Assembly: GCA_903915955.1 (NCBI GenBank) | Contig: CAIWUU010000174.1 | Location: 30,392 to 94,391, forward strand | Source of the DNA: an uncultured Chlorobiaceae bacterium | Lineage (GTDB): Bacteria > Bacteroidota > Chlorobiia > Chlorobiales > Chlorobiaceae | Length of the DNA: 64,000 nucleotides | Reading direction: 5' to 3' | Part shown: positions 11,040-22,624 of the stretch, piece after piece | Layout of the letters: each line of letters starts with the position of its first letter | Position numbering within the stretch: position 1 is the stretch's first letter | The notes under the pieces: model-generated | The model's database searches: none | Seen by the model: only the letters and a program-made list of their open reading frames with translations | What the model was told of the DNA's origin: nothing | Position numbers and translations under genes: made by a program

Positions 11040-11888
11040 TTAAAGCTTGTTGGCAGGAATATTTTTTGTCTGAATTTGTTCACTGGTCTGTCCAAACCTT
11101 CGTTCCCTGCTCTGAAATTCACGAATGGCATCATACAGTTGTGAACGACGGAAGTCAGGCCAGTAGGTGTTTGTAAAATAGATTTCAGAGTAAGCGCTTT
11201 GCCAAAGCATAAAGTTGCTGATTCTGAATTCTCCGCTTGTACGGATAAGCAGTTCTGGATCTGGCAGCGAAGCTGTTGCAAGGTACGATGCGACTGTCTG
11301 CTCGGTAACCGTCTCAGGTTTGAGCAGCCCAGCCTTCACATCAAAGGCAATGGCTTTGCATGCTTGAGTAATATCCCATTGGCCACTGTAACTGAGTGCA
11401 ATGTTCAACACCAGTTTATTGTTGTTTTTGGTGAGCTCCATGGTATTTTCAAGGACGGAACGGACTTTTTTAGGCAAAAGCACCATCTCTCCAATCATAT
11501 TGAGCCGGATATTGCTGTCGTGCAGTTTACGACTTTCTCTGCCGATCACTCTTACAAGGAGTTGCATCAGCGCCGATACCTCTTTTTCCGGTCGCTTCCA
11601 GTTTTCAGTGGAAAAGGTGAACAGCGTAAGATATTTGATCCCAAGTTGGGTGCAGGCTTCAACGATATCCCGGACTGATTCCACACCAGCGACATGACCA
11701 TCAATTCTTGTTTTACCCTTCAATCTTGCCCAACGCCCATTCCCATCCATAATGATGGCAATATGACTGGGAAGTTCGCATGATGATTGAAGCTCAGCCT
11801 GTACCTGTTTGTCTTCATCGTCAGAGCCCGTAGACAACCAACGGGTTTTAAGTGCGGATGAAAAATCCTTTACATGTATGAGTTCCAT
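11040..11888 (-). CDS. uppS: Isoprenyl transferase / undecaprenyl diphosphate synthase
   Basis: HIAIIMDGNGRWA, LTLFTFSTENWKRP, LLIRTSGEFRISNFMLWQSAYSE. Confidence 0.95.
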   Translation of the reverse strand: MELIHVKDFSSALKTRWLSTGSDDEDKQVQAELQSSCELPSHIAIIMDGNGRWARLKGKTRIDGHVAGVESVRDIVEACTQLGIKYLTLFTFSTENWKRPEKEVSALMQLLVRVIGRESRKLHDSNIRLNMIGEMVLLPKKVRSVLENTMELTKNNNKLVLNIALSYSGQWDITQACKAIAFDVKAGLLKPETVTEQTVASYLATASLPDPELLIRTSGEFRISNFMLWQSAYSEIYFTNTYWPDFRRSQLYDAIREFQSRERRFGQTSEQIQTKNIPANKL

Positions 11889-12088
11889 ATATTCACGTTA
11901 CTACCTTATCGCAGGATCGGTATTCACGGTTAGAATCCATGAATAAACTTCTCTATAACTAAATCAACCCGAATTGAAAAATATGCAGTTATTTCTTATA
12001 ATGCAAACTATACAATAATTGGAAACTGTCGCAAGGTACGTAAAAATCAGTTACAGACTCTCTTCTCTTAAAATAATTCACAAAAGAC

Positions 12089-13516
12089 GTGCAATTAAGT
12101 AGTTACGAAGATCTTCGTTCAAAGATTGTCTCGCGTATGGTAACCTGTGAAGAGGTTGTGCGTTTTTATCTTGAACGTATTGACAGACATTGCAATGACA
12201 ACATCTACATAACAGTTTTTCATGAGCAGGCGCTTGAACGGGCAAGAACTCTTGATCGGAAACTCAGGGATGGAGGGGTTCCGGGCAAGTTGTTCGGTAT
12301 GCCGATGGCTATCAAAGACAATATTGCGATAAAAGGAAGTAGGCTTACCTGTGCATCCAAAATTCTTGAACAGTACAAAAGTGTCTATGATGCAACCTCA
12401 GTTCTTCGGCTTGAGGCAGAAGATGCAATATTTCTGGGGAAAACCAACATGGATGAGTTTGCCATGGGCAGCTCAAATGAAAATTCAGCGTTTGGCAATG
12501 TCCCCAATCCGTTTGATAAAAAAAGAGTACCTGGCGGCAGCTCTGGTGGTTCGGCGGCAGCAGTTGCCAATGGACTTGCCATGGTAGCACTCGGTTCTGA
12601 TACAGGCGGCTCTGTTCGTCAGCCAGCCGGTTTTTGTGATATTGTCGGGTTAAAACCAACTTACGGAAGGATCTCCCGCTATGGACTTGTGGCTTTTGCC
12701 TCTTCATTCGATCAGATAGGAGTATTAGCCAGGAACTGTGATGATGCAGCCCTTGTGCTTGAGGTTATGGCTGGAAGGGACGATCGGGATGCCACCTCTT
12801 CATCTCATGCTGTGCCGCCTTACTCTTCAGAGATGGCTGCTGTTTCGGTTGCAGGATTGAAGATTGGTGTTCCGAAAGAGTATTTCCCTGATAGCCTTAA
12901 TCCTGATGTTGCTCGTATGGTCAAAGGAAAGCTTTCTGAACTTCGTGATCAGGGAGCTGAACTTGTTGACATTACACTTCCGGATAGTGAGTATGCTATC
13001 GCGGCCTACTATATTCTTGTGACTGCCGAAGCCTCATCTAATCTTGCCCGTTTTGATGGTGCCCGGTATGGGTATCGTTCCGGGCATTCTACAGATCTTG
13101 CTGCCATGTATGTGAATTCGAGGACGGAAGCGTTCGGCAGGGAGGTCAAGCGCAGGATTATGCTTGGAACTTATGTGCTCTCTGCGGGTTATTATGATAC
13201 CTACTATAAAAAGGCGCAGCAGGTTCGTCGGGTGTTTCAGGAGCGATACCGCGAAGCACTTGAGAAGGTTGATGTTATTGCTGGTCCGACATCACCATTT
13301 CCCCCTTTTGGCATAGGAGATAAAACCGGTGATCCTCTTGAGATGTATCTTGCCGATGTTTTCACTGTTCCTGCAAGTATTGTTGGTATGCCGGCAGTCA
13401 GTGTTCCGCTTGGATTTGACAGTTTGAATCTTCCCGTGGGAATGCACCTTATCTGCAACTTTTTCGAGGAGGGAAAGCTGCTTGGTATTGCGAAACAGAT
13501 GCAGTGCTCTCTATAA
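12089..13516 (+). CDS. gatA: Asp/Glu-tRNA(Asn/Gln) amidotransferase subunit A (GTG start)
   Basis: Amidase signature [39 protein letters not shown]. Confidence 0.95.
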   Translation: MQLSSYEDLRSKIVSRMVTCEEVVRFYLERIDRHCNDNIYITVFHEQALERARTLDRKLRDGGVPGKLFGMPMAIKDNIAIKGSRLTCASKILEQYKSVYDATSVLRLEAEDAIFLGKTNMDEFAMGSSNENSAFGNVPNPFDKKRVPGGSSGGSAAAVANGLAMVALGSDTGGSVRQPAGFCDIVGLKPTYGRISRYGLVAFASSFDQIGVLARNCDDAALVLEVMAGRDDRDATSSSHAVPPYSSEMAAVSVAGLKIGVPKEYFPDSLNPDVARMVKGKLSELRDQGAELVDITLPDSEYAIAAYYILVTAEASSNLARFDGARYGYRSGHSTDLAAMYVNSRTEAFGREVKRRIMLGTYVLSAGYYDTYYKKAQQVRRVFQERYREALEKVDVIAGPTSPFPPFGIGDKTGDPLEMYLADVFTVPASIVGMPAVSVPLGFDSLNLPVGMHLICNFFEEGKLLGIAKQMQCSL

Positions 13517-13562
13517 TCTCTGGTAACCTCCTAATAACTATTAATCTTAATAAATCTGTACT

Positions 13563-14462
13563 ATGAGCGTATTAGTGAACAAGGATACCCGCCTGCTCGT
13601 GCAGGGGATAACCGGTACGGAAGGTACTTTTCATACCTCCCAGATTCTTGAATATGGAACCAATGTGGTTGCCGGGGTTACTCCTGGAAAAGGTGATCTT
13701 CTCTATCATGGAAACGAAAAAGACAAGTTCTGTCGTCCAGTGCCGGTTTTCAATACAGTACGGGAAGCTGTAGAGAAAGCGGAAGCCAACGTAACAGTTA
13801 TTTTTGTACCTGCACCATTTGCTGCTGATGCAATCATGGAGGCTGCGGATGCCGGGTTGAAAGTGATCATCTGTATTACTGAAGGTATTCCAGTTAACGA
13901 CATGATGAAAGCCTTTGCATTCGTCAAGCAGAAGGGAGCTGTTCTTATTGGGCCAAATTGTCCAGGTGTTATTACTCCAGGAGAGGCTAAAGTTGGCATT
14001 ATGCCAGGCTTTATCCATAAAAAAGGGACGATTGGTGTTGTTTCCCGCAGTGGAACCCTGACTTATGAAGCGGTACATCAGCTTACCCAGGTAGGTCTGG
14101 GCCAGTCAACCTGTATTGGCATTGGTGGTGACCCGATTATTGGTACGCAGTTCATCGATGCAGTCAAGCTCTTTGCCGCTGATGATGAGACGGAAGGGCT
14201 GGTCATGATCGGTGAAATAGGTGGCAGTGCCGAAGAAGAGGCTGCCGCATATATTCAGAAGTATTTCAAAAAACCTGTGATAGGATTTATCGCTGGTCGA
14301 ACAGCGCCTCCAGGTCGCAGAATGGGGCATGCTGGCGCAATTGTATCAGGAGGCAAAGGGACAGCAGAAGACAAGATAAAAGCAATGGAAGCAGCTGGCA
14401 TTCACGTCGTTGACAGTCCGGCCGATATCGGCGAAGCCATGATTAAAGCTTTGGGTCGGTAA
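13563..14462 (+). CDS. sucD: Succinate-CoA ligase subunit alpha
   Basis: [70 protein letters not shown]. Confidence 0.95.
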   Translation: MSVLVNKDTRLLVQGITGTEGTFHTSQILEYGTNVVAGVTPGKGDLLYHGNEKDKFCRPVPVFNTVREAVEKAEANVTVIFVPAPFAADAIMEAADAGLKVIICITEGIPVNDMMKAFAFVKQKGAVLIGPNCPGVITPGEAKVGIMPGFIHKKGTIGVVSRSGTLTYEAVHQLTQVGLGQSTCIGIGGDPIIGTQFIDAVKLFAADDETEGLVMIGEIGGSAEEEAAAYIQKYFKKPVIGFIAGRTAPPGRRMGHAGAIVSGGKGTAEDKIKAMEAAGIHVVDSPADIGEAMIKALGR

Positions 14463-14478
14463 GATGATATAAGGTTTT

Positions 14479-14509
14479 GAGTGGACTCATACCTTCTATG
14501 AGTCCACTC
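14479..14509. terminator. Perfect 13-bp inverted repeat between convergent sucD and kdsD, probable shared terminator
   Basis: GAGTGGACTCATA-CCTTC-TATGAGTCCACTC. Confidence 0.6.
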
Positions 14510-14523
14510 ACTCTTGTAACTCT

Positions 14524-15504
14524 TTAGAGCCCCAGCGTAATCAAATCATGGATATGCACCATTCCCACCGGTCGTTCTTCACGGTCACACACCAGCAACT
14601 GCGTTATACGCCAGGTTTCAAGAATATCAAGACACTCCTTGGCCATTGTTTCTGTAGAGACGGTTTTGGGATGAGGTGTCATAACCTCTCCGGCACTGAG
14701 GCTTAAAAACTCTTTGCCACTCTGAACCATGCGGCGAAGGTCACCATCAGTAAATATTCCACGGAGAACCCCTTCTGCATTTACAACAGCGCTGACACCG
14801 TATCGTTTTGAGGTCATTTCAAGGATAAGATCAGTCACGGAGGCTTGTTCAGCCACAACAGGCACAGCGTTACCCTTGGCCATGATATCACTGACTTTAA
14901 CTGTCAATCGTCGACCAAGGGAACCTTTAGGATGTGTCAGCGCAAAATCTCTCTGTGTGAACTTTTTCTGTTGCATCAAACAAACAGCAAGAGCATCCCC
15001 CATCGCCAACATTGCTGTCGTTGAGGTTGTCGGTGCCAGATCGTAAGGACAGGCCTCTTTTTCTATACCAGTATCCAGAGTGATATCCGCATTCAGAGCA
15101 AGAAATGAGCGAAGGTTGCCAGTCATGGCAATAATCCTGGCACCGATCTGCCTGAGCGCGGGGAGGATAAAATTCAGCTCCTCCGTTGTGCCACTTTTCG
15201 ACAGACAGACAACAACATCGTGTGGCCCAACAATGCCAAGATCGCCGTGCGCAGCATCTGCGGGGTGAAGGAAAAGGGCAGTTGAGCCCGTTGATGACAT
15301 CGTTGCCGCTATTTTCTGGCCAATAATACCCGATTTACCCATACCGGAGATAATAATTTTTCCTTTACAGGATACTAAAAGTTCTACAGCAGATGCAAAG
15401 TTTTCATCAAGCCGTTGTGCGATGAGGAGAATGGCTTGTGCCTCCTGTTCAAGGATTGTTTTTCCGCTTGCGGTAATAGTCATGGTTTGGAATGGTTCGC
15501 TCAT
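14524..15504 (-). CDS. kdsD: KpsF/GutQ-type sugar isomerase (arabinose-5-phosphate isomerase), SIS plus two CBS domains
   Basis: SGMGKSGIIGQKIAATMSSTGSTALFLHPADAAHGDLGIV, CBS pair at C-term. Confidence 0.92.
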   Translation of the reverse strand: MSEPFQTMTITASGKTILEQEAQAILLIAQRLDENFASAVELLVSCKGKIIISGMGKSGIIGQKIAATMSSTGSTALFLHPADAAHGDLGIVGPHDVVVCLSKSGTTEELNFILPALRQIGARIIAMTGNLRSFLALNADITLDTGIEKEACPYDLAPTTSTTAMLAMGDALAVCLMQQKKFTQRDFALTHPKGSLGRRLTVKVSDIMAKGNAVPVVAEQASVTDLILEMTSKRYGVSAVVNAEGVLRGIFTDGDLRRMVQSGKEFLSLSAGEVMTPHPKTVSTETMAKECLDILETWRITQLLVCDREERPVGMVHIHDLITLGL

Positions 15505-15625
15505 ACTCTTCTGGCAGAATAGATGCTTCAGTGAAGAAAAGATGGTTGGTTACTATTTTTATAAAAGGTAATATCGGCTAAATTGATGAAATACCATTTT
15601 CTTTGCTAATCATAACAATTTTCTC

Positions 15626-15973
15626 ATGAGTTGGCTCGTTCTTCTGGGTTTATCCCTGTTCGTATTTTTTATCTTTGTTATCTTGTTTCGCAAGTTTGTG
15701 GGCTATATGAAAAAAGAGCAGAATCTGGTCATTGAGTCATTCCATGACGCGCTTATCGACAAAGATAATCCTGTTGGCCTGAACAAGGAAGAGCTGGATA
15801 AACTCAAGCAGCAGCAAGAGGAGGCACAGCGCCACCTCCGCGATGTCATATCAAGAATCCCTGTGATTCAGAAAGATGGCAGATTTCAGATTGATGAAGA
15901 GGCCATCAGGCAGAGACGAGCTGAGGCTCAAAGCAACGGAACGTCCGAGACGGTAACGAATGATAATGTATAA
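15626..15973 (+). CDS. Small single-TM hypothetical protein
   Basis: N-terminal TM helix followed by charged region; positioned just before flippase gene. Confidence 0.6.
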   Translation: MSWLVLLGLSLFVFFIFVILFRKFVGYMKKEQNLVIESFHDALIDKDNPVGLNKEELDKLKQQQEEAQRHLRDVISRIPVIQKDGRFQIDEEAIRQRRAEAQSNGTSETVTNDNV

Positions 15974-15995
15974 GGCTCTCTGATTTTTCTTCTGC

Positions 15996-17516
15996 ATGCT
16001 CTCAAAATTAAAGCTTCTTTTCAAAGATACAGTTATCTACGGATCGAGTACTATTCTTGCCCGTAGCCTCAATTATCTGCTGGTTCCTCTCTATGCCAAC
16101 AAACTCTCCACGTTTGATAATGGCATACAGACTATCATCTACGCCAATATAGCTCTGGCAAATGTTCTTTTTTCTTATGGCCTTGAGACCTCCTACCTCA
16201 AAGTGGTATCAGACTCTGCACAGAAAGAGAGAGACGAAACGCAGCTTTTTTCCACGGCCTTTATCACGCTTTTTGTGACATCAACGCTTTTTGCGTTTCT
16301 GATTGCCATCTTTGCCCCGGATCTCGCCCAACTTATCGGGCTCTCTTCTGGAGACTACCTCTTTGTCCGGTTCGCAGCCCTGATTTTATGGCTTGATACT
16401 TTGCTGGTTATACCCTTTGCGGAATTGCGTCTTAAAAGAAAAGCCTTTCAGTTTGCGATTGCCAGAGTGGTTGGAGTGATTGCTGTGGTTGCATGCGCGA
16501 TTATTCTGATTGTTCCCTTCCATTTTGGATTGTCGGGTGTCTTTATTGCCGAGGCATTTGGCTCATTAGTGAGTCTTCTTCTGGTTATTCCTGTGTTCCG
16601 TCAGTTCAGGCTGTTCTATTCATCGATACAGTTGCGCGACATGTTGCGCATTGGCTTGCCCTATGTTCCAACCGGTATCGCCGGTCTGTTGATTCATCTT
16701 ATAGACCGGAACATATTAATTCGTATACCAGCCTCCGACATTGAGCGCATTTACGGCCCAGGCTATCAGGCATCTGACATTGTTGGGATTTATGGAAGGA
16801 TCGCTGCTTTCGGTGTTGTCCTGCAACTTGTTATCCAGGTCTTCCGCTTTGCATGGCAGCCTTTTTTTTTGCAACACTCCAAAGATCCCGATGCTAAAAG
16901 GCTTTTTCAGCACGTGCTCAGCATTTCAACTCTTGTTACCATGTTTCTTGCACTTGCAGCCACCTTTTTTATTCCGGATCTTGTTCGCTACCACTATGCA
17001 GGAAGCTTTTACCTGCTTCCACCCCGTTACTGGATAGGGCTTTCAATTCTGCCATGGATTTTTCTGAGTTATGTCTTTGACATGATTTCAACCAACCTTT
17101 CTGCTGGACTTCTCATCACCGGCAATACCCGTTACCTGCCCATAGTCACCTTTTCGGGCGCCGCAGTGACCGCCATCTTCTGCTGGTGGTTTATTCCCTT
17201 GAGTGGTATGGATGGAGCGGCTTACGCCATTGTTGCTGGCACAGCCGTCATGTGCCTGGTGATGGCATGGTACTCTCTGAGATTTTTTCCGATTCCCCAC
17301 GACTGGCTCAAGCTTTTTCTCATTCTTGTTGCAGGCATTGCTTTGGCCTCAATTCAATTCTCCATTGGCGCAGAGCTTCCACGAACAGGAGCTGTGGTTA
17401 CTGTGAAAGTGGGGTTACTGTTGCTCTATTTCGGGATTGTGGTCGTGCTGTTTCATAAGGAGACCGCGCTTGTTGTTGTGAAAGTTGGCAAGAAATTCGG
17501 GAAGAGGATACCATAG
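15996..17516 (+). CDS. Polysaccharide/lipopolysaccharide flippase-like membrane protein (MOP superfamily)
   Basis: Multi-TM protein, [29 protein letters not shown]-term typical of Wzx/MviN-like flippases. Confidence 0.8.
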   Translation: MLSKLKLLFKDTVIYGSSTILARSLNYLLVPLYANKLSTFDNGIQTIIYANIALANVLFSYGLETSYLKVVSDSAQKERDETQLFSTAFITLFVTSTLFAFLIAIFAPDLAQLIGLSSGDYLFVRFAALILWLDTLLVIPFAELRLKRKAFQFAIARVVGVIAVVACAIILIVPFHFGLSGVFIAEAFGSLVSLLLVIPVFRQFRLFYSSIQLRDMLRIGLPYVPTGIAGLLIHLIDRNILIRIPASDIERIYGPGYQASDIVGIYGRIAAFGVVLQLVIQVFRFAWQPFFLQHSKDPDAKRLFQHVLSISTLVTMFLALAATFFIPDLVRYHYAGSFYLLPPRYWIGLSILPWIFLSYVFDMISTNLSAGLLITGNTRYLPIVTFSGAAVTAIFCWWFIPLSGMDGAAYAIVAGTAVMCLVMAWYSLRFFPIPHDWLKLFLILVAGIALASIQFSIGAELPRTGAVVTVKVGLLLLYFGIVVVLFHKETALVVVKVGKKFGKRIP

Positions 17517-17531
17517 AGTGCGGAGTTTTTG

Positions 17532-18029
17532 TTACTGCCGCTGTTCAATCCATCTATTCATCCTCATGGCGTGTTTGTGTGCAGTAATCTGGTTGAGCAC
17601 CTGTTTGAGCGAATCACGTTGGGCAGGTGTGCATACCTTTGCCAGTGCATGAAAATGCAAAGCTAGTTCACGCTCTATGGTAACCTGATGATTGCCGATA
17701 CTTAAGGCTATAGTCCCAAGTATTTTATTATCAGGGTTTGCTTTGAGTGATTCTTCTACCAGTTGTTGTTTCAGCAGAGCGATGCTCTCCATCTCAGGTC
17801 TGACTTTGATAAAATGCTGTTGACGCAGTTGACGGAAAGAGAGAGCCTGGGACTTGCTGAGGGCCAGAGACTCAACAAATGCAGTATGTGATCCAAATCG
17901 ATCTCCTCCAGGTATCGTCCGTACTCTGCACGTGTTTTGCCAGAAAAGCACACCGAGCAGCGTCATGTTAAACACAGCGAGAAGAACAAGAGCTACTGTA
18001 ACAAGGCGCTTTGAAGCGAGAACATTCAT
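17532..18029 (-). CDS. Periplasmic heavy-metal-sensor (CnrX/CpxP-like) family protein
   Basis: N-term TM anchor, helical LSKSQALSFRQLRQQHF...LTPAQR-like TPAQRDSLKQ. Confidence 0.65.
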   Translation of the reverse strand: MNVLASKRLVTVALVLLAVFNMTLLGVLFWQNTCRVRTIPGGDRFGSHTAFVESLALSKSQALSFRQLRQQHFIKVRPEMESIALLKQQLVEESLKANPDNKILGTIALSIGNHQVTIERELALHFHALAKVCTPAQRDSLKQVLNQITAHKHAMRMNRWIEQRQ

Positions 18030-18063
18030 AGTATTTTATCAGGGTACGTGTTTTCCTCTGCAC

Positions 18064-18100
18064 AAAAAAGCAGGCTTCGAAGTTGTCAACCTGCTTTTTC
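18064..18100 (-). terminator. Intrinsic terminator (minus strand)
   Basis: AAAAAGCAGG...CCTGCTTTTT inverted repeat downstream of Spy/CpxP-like gene. Confidence 0.65.
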
Positions 18101-18120
18101 ATGCTTTCGGGGTTAATTAC

Positions 18121-18585
18121 TTATTTCAGCATCATCCCACCATAACCACCTGGCCTCGGCCATCCAGCCGTCATAGTGCGCATGGAATCGAGTTGAGCAG
18201 GGGTCAATATTGCAGCAACTTCGGCCATTTGAGTACTACTCAGGCGGGCTAGCGCAGTATGCTGTTTTCCAATCTGTTCTGAGAGCTGATAAATTTTTTT
18301 GTTATCCGGTTTAGCTTTCAAAGACTCTGTTTGCAACTCACGCTCCATTGCTGCAAGCTTTCTTCTTTCGGATGATACCTTACGGAAATGAATTGACCGG
18401 AGCTCATCCATCTTCTCACTTTGTTTCTCGTTCAGTCCCAGACGCTCCTCCATCATGGTTACCCCGCATCCTGCCCCTCTGCCACCGAACCCCCCCATAG
18501 ATGTGCAGCCTGGTGCTGCTGAAGCGCTGTTGAATCCAAGCAGCAATGCCGACGCTGCCAATACCACCAATGTTTTTTTCATCAT
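18121..18585 (-). CDS. Spy/CpxP family periplasmic protein (start adjusted)
   Basis: Signal peptide MMKKTLVVLAASALLLGFNSASA, LGLNEKQSEKMDELR, LTPAQLDSMR; AAAGGAGAG RBS before ATG. Confidence 0.75.
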   Translation of the reverse strand: MMKKTLVVLAASALLLGFNSASAAPGCTSMGGFGGRGAGCGVTMMEERLGLNEKQSEKMDELRSIHFRKVSSERRKLAAMERELQTESLKAKPDNKKIYQLSEQIGKQHTALARLSSTQMAEVAAILTPAQLDSMRTMTAGWPRPGGYGGMMLK

Positions 18586-18642
18586 CTCTCCTTTTTGTCG
18601 TGTGTGTTGTCGTCTCATGGTTTTTAGATAATAAAACAGGAG

Positions 18643-19002
18643 TCAAGGTGTCGTGCGTTCATAAGAGGTAGTCCGGTCATAGTAGGCAAACTCCTGACTC
18701 GAATAATCATCACTCTGACTCTCTGCAAGTTGACCAGCTTCCACCATTGCCTGGTCTTTATCAGGTTTTACAAGAAGAAGTGCGGACGCAAGATTGACGA
18801 CAAGAAGCATGACAAGAAACGCCAGCTTATACTCGCTACGCGTGTTGCCCCGGCCCTTCACCCTCCTCTCCAGCTCATCTTCTATTCTCCGCATAAGCCG
18901 CACCCTGAAAAGATGATGAACCTCAAGAGGCTTTACCTCATCAAGCAACTGCATAGTTCGCCTCACTTCAGCCGCTATGTTTTCATTATACTTTTTCATC
19001 AT
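18643..19002 (-). CDS. Small inner-membrane protein, putative anti-sigma factor
   Basis: Cytosolic helical N-term plus one TM; immediately downstream of ECF sigma gene; AGGAG RBS. Confidence 0.55.
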   Translation of the reverse strand: MMKKYNENIAAEVRRTMQLLDEVKPLEVHHLFRVRLMRRIEDELERRVKGRGNTRSEYKLAFLVMLLVVNLASALLLVKPDKDQAMVEAGQLAESQSDDYSSQEFAYYDRTTSYERTTP

Positions 19003-19064
19003 TTTCTCCTGTTTCATTACATGGGACGACAGGTTTCTTAAAAACTTGCGGGTGCTGAAAAAAA

Positions 19065-19607
19065 TCAATGTCCAGCATAATAAGCATAGAGCTTGTCATG
19101 AAGCTTTTTTTTTGCCCTGTGGACCAGAGACTCGACGGCTGGAATTGATGTTTTGAGGATATCAGCAATTTCCTTATTACTGTATCCCTCCTGTTTGCTG
19201 AGGATGAATGCTGCTTTCTGGCTTTCAGGGAGGGAATCAAGAGCATCCTGCAATATTCTGGCTCGCTCATTACCTGCGAATGCTTCAGCGGGATTATCAC
19301 GAGAGGGAGCGGCAATATCATCGGCTGGATCAGTGAGGCCAATCATCCTTTTCAGCGAACTGAACCTTTTTTTTCGGTTCAGTCGCCGCAGATGATCAAG
19401 GGATTTCGTGACAGCAATCCGGTATATCCATGTTGAAAGTTTTGACTCTTCACGGAACTGTTCAAGAGAACGGAAAACCTCGACAAATACATCCTGCGCA
19501 AGATCCTCGGCATCTTCACGGTTGAAGACGAATCGATAGCATGTATTGATCACCATCTCCTGATGTTCAGTAACAAGGGCTTTGAACAACTCATCTCTGG
19601 AGGTCAT
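19065..19607 (-). CDS. ECF-type sigma-70 family RNA polymerase sigma factor (start adjusted)
   Basis: [47 protein letters not shown] region 2; [38 protein letters not shown] region 4. Confidence 0.92.
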   Translation of the reverse strand: MTSRDELFKALVTEHQEMVINTCYRFVFNREDAEDLAQDVFVEVFRSLEQFREESKLSTWIYRIAVTKSLDHLRRLNRKKRFSSLKRMIGLTDPADDIAAPSRDNPAEAFAGNERARILQDALDSLPESQKAAFILSKQEGYSNKEIADILKTSIPAVESLVHRAKKKLHDKLYAYYAGH

Positions 19608-19632
19608 ACTTGTCTTAAGCCCCACACTCTCA

Positions 19633-21015
19633 TCAGGCAAGCTTTGCAGCAAAAGCAAGTACTTTGTCAACTTTCTCTTGAGAGTCCGCTTCGCAATAGA
19701 TGCGTAATATCGGTTCAGTACCTGATGGCCGTATCAGCATCCATCCACCCTCGAAATGATATTTATAGCCATCAAGATTACTGAACTTCAGTACTTTGTA
19801 GCCAGCAATCGAATCCAGATTTCCGCCTGCTGCACGGTCGATAATTGCCTGTTTTTTTGCATCACTTACATGCAGATCGAGGCGATTATAACAGAAAAAG
19901 CCATACTCATCATAAAGCTCTTCAACAAGCTGTGAAAGGGTTTTATCCCGGCGAGTCATCATTTCAAGAATCAACAGTCCGGTATAAACTCCGTCGCGTT
20001 CAGGCAGAAAGGCTGTAATGCCAATGCCGCCAGACTCTTCACCACCCATAAGAATATCGTTGGTGGTCATGAGTTTGCTCACATACTTGAAGCCGACTTG
20101 CAGCTCATGCATGACAAGATTATGCTTGTGGCATATTTTGTCGATCACGTCGGTCAGGGCAAACGTCTTTGCAACCTCACCAGTTTTGTGTTTTTCCTCA
20201 ACGAGATCTTTGAGAATAATGGCAAAAAGTTTGTGTGAATCAACAAATGCACCATTTTCATCGAGCATACCGATCCTGTCGGCGTCACCATCATTGATAA
20301 TGGCAACATCAGGTTCAACCTCCTTGAAGAATTCGATAAACTCTCCAATATACTGAGGCATCGGCTCTGGATTGATTCCTCCAAAACCGGGATTAACACT
20401 ACAGTGATAACAACTGAGCATCGACTCATCAAACAGGCTGGTTAGCAGATCTTGCCCGGCGCCATACATGGCATTGTGTGCTATCTTTATTCTTGATTCG
20501 CGGATCAACGGCAGATCAATGCAGCTTTTCAGATAGGTGAGATAGAAACCCTTCATATCGACCAGCTCAACCAGCTTTTTGTCACCCTTGATTTCTGTTT
20601 CAGTATCAATCAGGCCAAGGTTTTTTTCTATTTCAGCAATCACCTCTGGATGTGCGGGGCCGCCATACGATGCCTTGACCTTGAATCCATTATAGATTGA
20701 AGGGTTATGGGAAGCGGTAATGACAATACCTCCCGCAAGCTGCTTCGCTTTTGTGAAAAGAGAGACGGCAGGAGTTGATGCAAAGCTGTTCGACAGAAAA
20801 ACCTTCAGCCCTTGTGAAGAGAAGACCTCAGCGGTATATTCAGCAAAATCCTTTGACATGAAGCGTGTATCGTATCCGACGCATACTCCTTTCGCCCGGT
20901 TTGGGTGACCAAGAAAGTAGCGTGCAGATGCCAGCGCAGCAAGCTTCAGATTATCAAAGGTGTAGTCCTTTGCGATAATTGCGCGCCATCCGTCAGTACC
21001 GAATTTAACTTGCAT
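19633..21015 (-). CDS. Phosphoglucomutase/phosphomannomutase family protein
   Basis: [60 protein letters not shown]. Confidence 0.93.
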   Translation of the reverse strand: MQVKFGTDGWRAIIAKDYTFDNLKLAALASARYFLGHPNRAKGVCVGYDTRFMSKDFAEYTAEVFSSQGLKVFLSNSFASTPAVSLFTKAKQLAGGIVITASHNPSIYNGFKVKASYGGPAHPEVIAEIEKNLGLIDTETEIKGDKKLVELVDMKGFYLTYLKSCIDLPLIRESRIKIAHNAMYGAGQDLLTSLFDESMLSCYHCSVNPGFGGINPEPMPQYIGEFIEFFKEVEPDVAIINDGDADRIGMLDENGAFVDSHKLFAIILKDLVEEKHKTGEVAKTFALTDVIDKICHKHNLVMHELQVGFKYVSKLMTTNDILMGGEESGGIGITAFLPERDGVYTGLLILEMMTRRDKTLSQLVEELYDEYGFFCYNRLDLHVSDAKKQAIIDRAAGGNLDSIAGYKVLKFSNLDGYKYHFEGGWMLIRPSGTEPILRIYCEADSQEKVDKVLAFAAKLA

Positions 21016-21129
21016 TCTTTATTGATTTTGATATAATTAAGCGAGGGAACAACTCTGGCATAGCAATAAAAGATAAATAAACCAAACAAAGATACAGATT
21101 TTCGGTCGTTCATCCAATTATCATCTTTT

Positions 21130-22275
21130 TTGATGGCAAAGAAGCTTTTTGTTTTAGCCGGTGAAGTTTCCGGAGACATGCATGCCGCCGGAGCCATTGC
21201 TGAACTGTTGCAAGCACGCCCTGATGTTAAGGTATTTGGTGTTGGTGGTCCTAAAATAAGGGCACTTGGTGCGGAACTTCTCTATGATACCGCGCAGATG
21301 AGCATTATGGGCATGGTCGAAGTGATAAAACATGCCAGCTTTCTTCGGCGGGTTATTCGTGAGCTAAAGGCGGCCGTGCTTCGAGAAAAACCTTCAGTCG
21401 CGCTTCTTGTGGATTATCCGGGAATGAACCTTATTATGGCTCGTTTTTTGCGCGAGCTTGGTATTCCCGTTATCTACTATATCTCTCCCCAGGTTTGGGC
21501 CTGGAAAGAGGGGAGGGTAAAGGCGATCAAGCGTGATGTTGACCGGTTACTGGTGATTTTCGATTTTGAAGTTGAATTTTTTCAGCGTCATGGCATCCAT
21601 GCGGAATTTGTCGGTCATCCCGTTATTGAAGAGCTTGCCGAACTCAGCTTTCCGCCTCAGGAGTTGTTCCTGAAGAAACATACTCTTGCTTCTGAAACTC
21701 ACCTTCTCGGTCTGCTTCCAGGAAGTCGCAAGCAGGAGATTGCGCACATTCTGCCAGATATGTTGCAAGCGGCACGTCTGCTGAGCAAGGAGTATCGTGT
21801 AGTTGTTCTTTTAGGACGAGCAGCACATCTTGACAAAGAGCTATTCCAGATTTTGTCGGACTATCAAGAGCTCTCCATTATTGAGTGTTCAGCCTATGAG
21901 GTGATGCAGTACAGTGAGCTTGTTTTGGTCACCTCCGGAACCGCCACATTCGAATCACTATGTTTTGGTGTGCCGATGATTGTTGTGTACAGGACAGGGC
22001 AGCTCAATTACCTGATTGCCCGTCAGTTGGTCAAGCTGAAAAGTATCTCATTGGCTAATATTGTGGCGAAAGGACTCCTGAGCAGTGACAGGGCAGTGCC
22101 CGAGCTGATTCAGCAGGAGGCGAATGGTGCAGAGATATTCCGGCAGGCACGGATGATTCTTGATGATCCCTCCGTTGCCAGTGCCATGCGCAGCGAACTG
22201 CTTGCAGCACGGGCTAAACTTGCCGAAATTTCCCCTTCGCCAAGAGTTGCTGCTATTTTGCAGGAATATCTTTAA
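21130..22275 (+). CDS. lpxB: Lipid-A-disaccharide synthase
   Basis: LFVLAGEVSGDMHAAG, YYISPQVWAWKEGRVKAIK, LLPGSRKQEI, SGTATFES. Confidence 0.95.
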   Translation: MMAKKLFVLAGEVSGDMHAAGAIAELLQARPDVKVFGVGGPKIRALGAELLYDTAQMSIMGMVEVIKHASFLRRVIRELKAAVLREKPSVALLVDYPGMNLIMARFLRELGIPVIYYISPQVWAWKEGRVKAIKRDVDRLLVIFDFEVEFFQRHGIHAEFVGHPVIEELAELSFPPQELFLKKHTLASETHLLGLLPGSRKQEIAHILPDMLQAARLLSKEYRVVVLLGRAAHLDKELFQILSDYQELSIIECSAYEVMQYSELVLVTSGTATFESLCFGVPMIVVYRTGQLNYLIARQLVKLKSISLANIVAKGLLSSDRAVPELIQQEANGAEIFRQARMILDDPSVASAMRSELLAARAKLAEISPSPRVAAILQEYL

Positions 22276-22292
22276 CAGAACAAGAGGCGCTT

Positions 22293-22580
22293 ATGGAAAA
22301 AACGGTAGAATATCTCACCAGTCATCCGGTGTTTTTTGTTATCGCCGTGATCATTTCTGTCATGATTCTCTTCTCTTCGCTCAAAAAAATTGTGGAGCTT
22401 CTGCTTATGGTTGCAGCTCTTGTTGTGCTCTATGCTGCGTATCTCTACCTCAGCGGGGGCCATGTTCCTGAACTCTTTCGGAGTATTGAGCAGTTTTTCA
22501 GTCACTGGTTCCATCTTCTGGGCGATGCCATAACCTGGCTCTTCAATCTTTTGAAGTCCCCGAAGAGAGAGCTGCTGTAA
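22293..22580 (+). CDS. Small hypothetical membrane protein
   Basis: Two hydrophobic segments; closely follows lpxB. Confidence 0.6.
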   Translation: MEKTVEYLTSHPVFFVIAVIISVMILFSSLKKIVELLLMVAALVVLYAAYLYLSGGHVPELFRSIEQFFSHWFHLLGDAITWLFNLLKSPKRELL

Positions 22581-22588
22581 ATGGAGAC

Positions 22589-22624
22589 GGGGTAACAGTG
22601 ATTTGAATCTGTTACCCCTTTTCC
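22589..22624. terminator. Intrinsic terminator between convergent genes
   Basis: GGGGTAACAG-TGATTTGAAT-CTGTTACCCC then TTTT. Confidence 0.8.

Noticed and set aside
11018-11281. N-terminal 88 residues of the 922-aa BamA ORF
   Set aside because: Overlaps uppS on the same strand; a signal peptide starts at MKQTRKL, so the true start is likely 11017.
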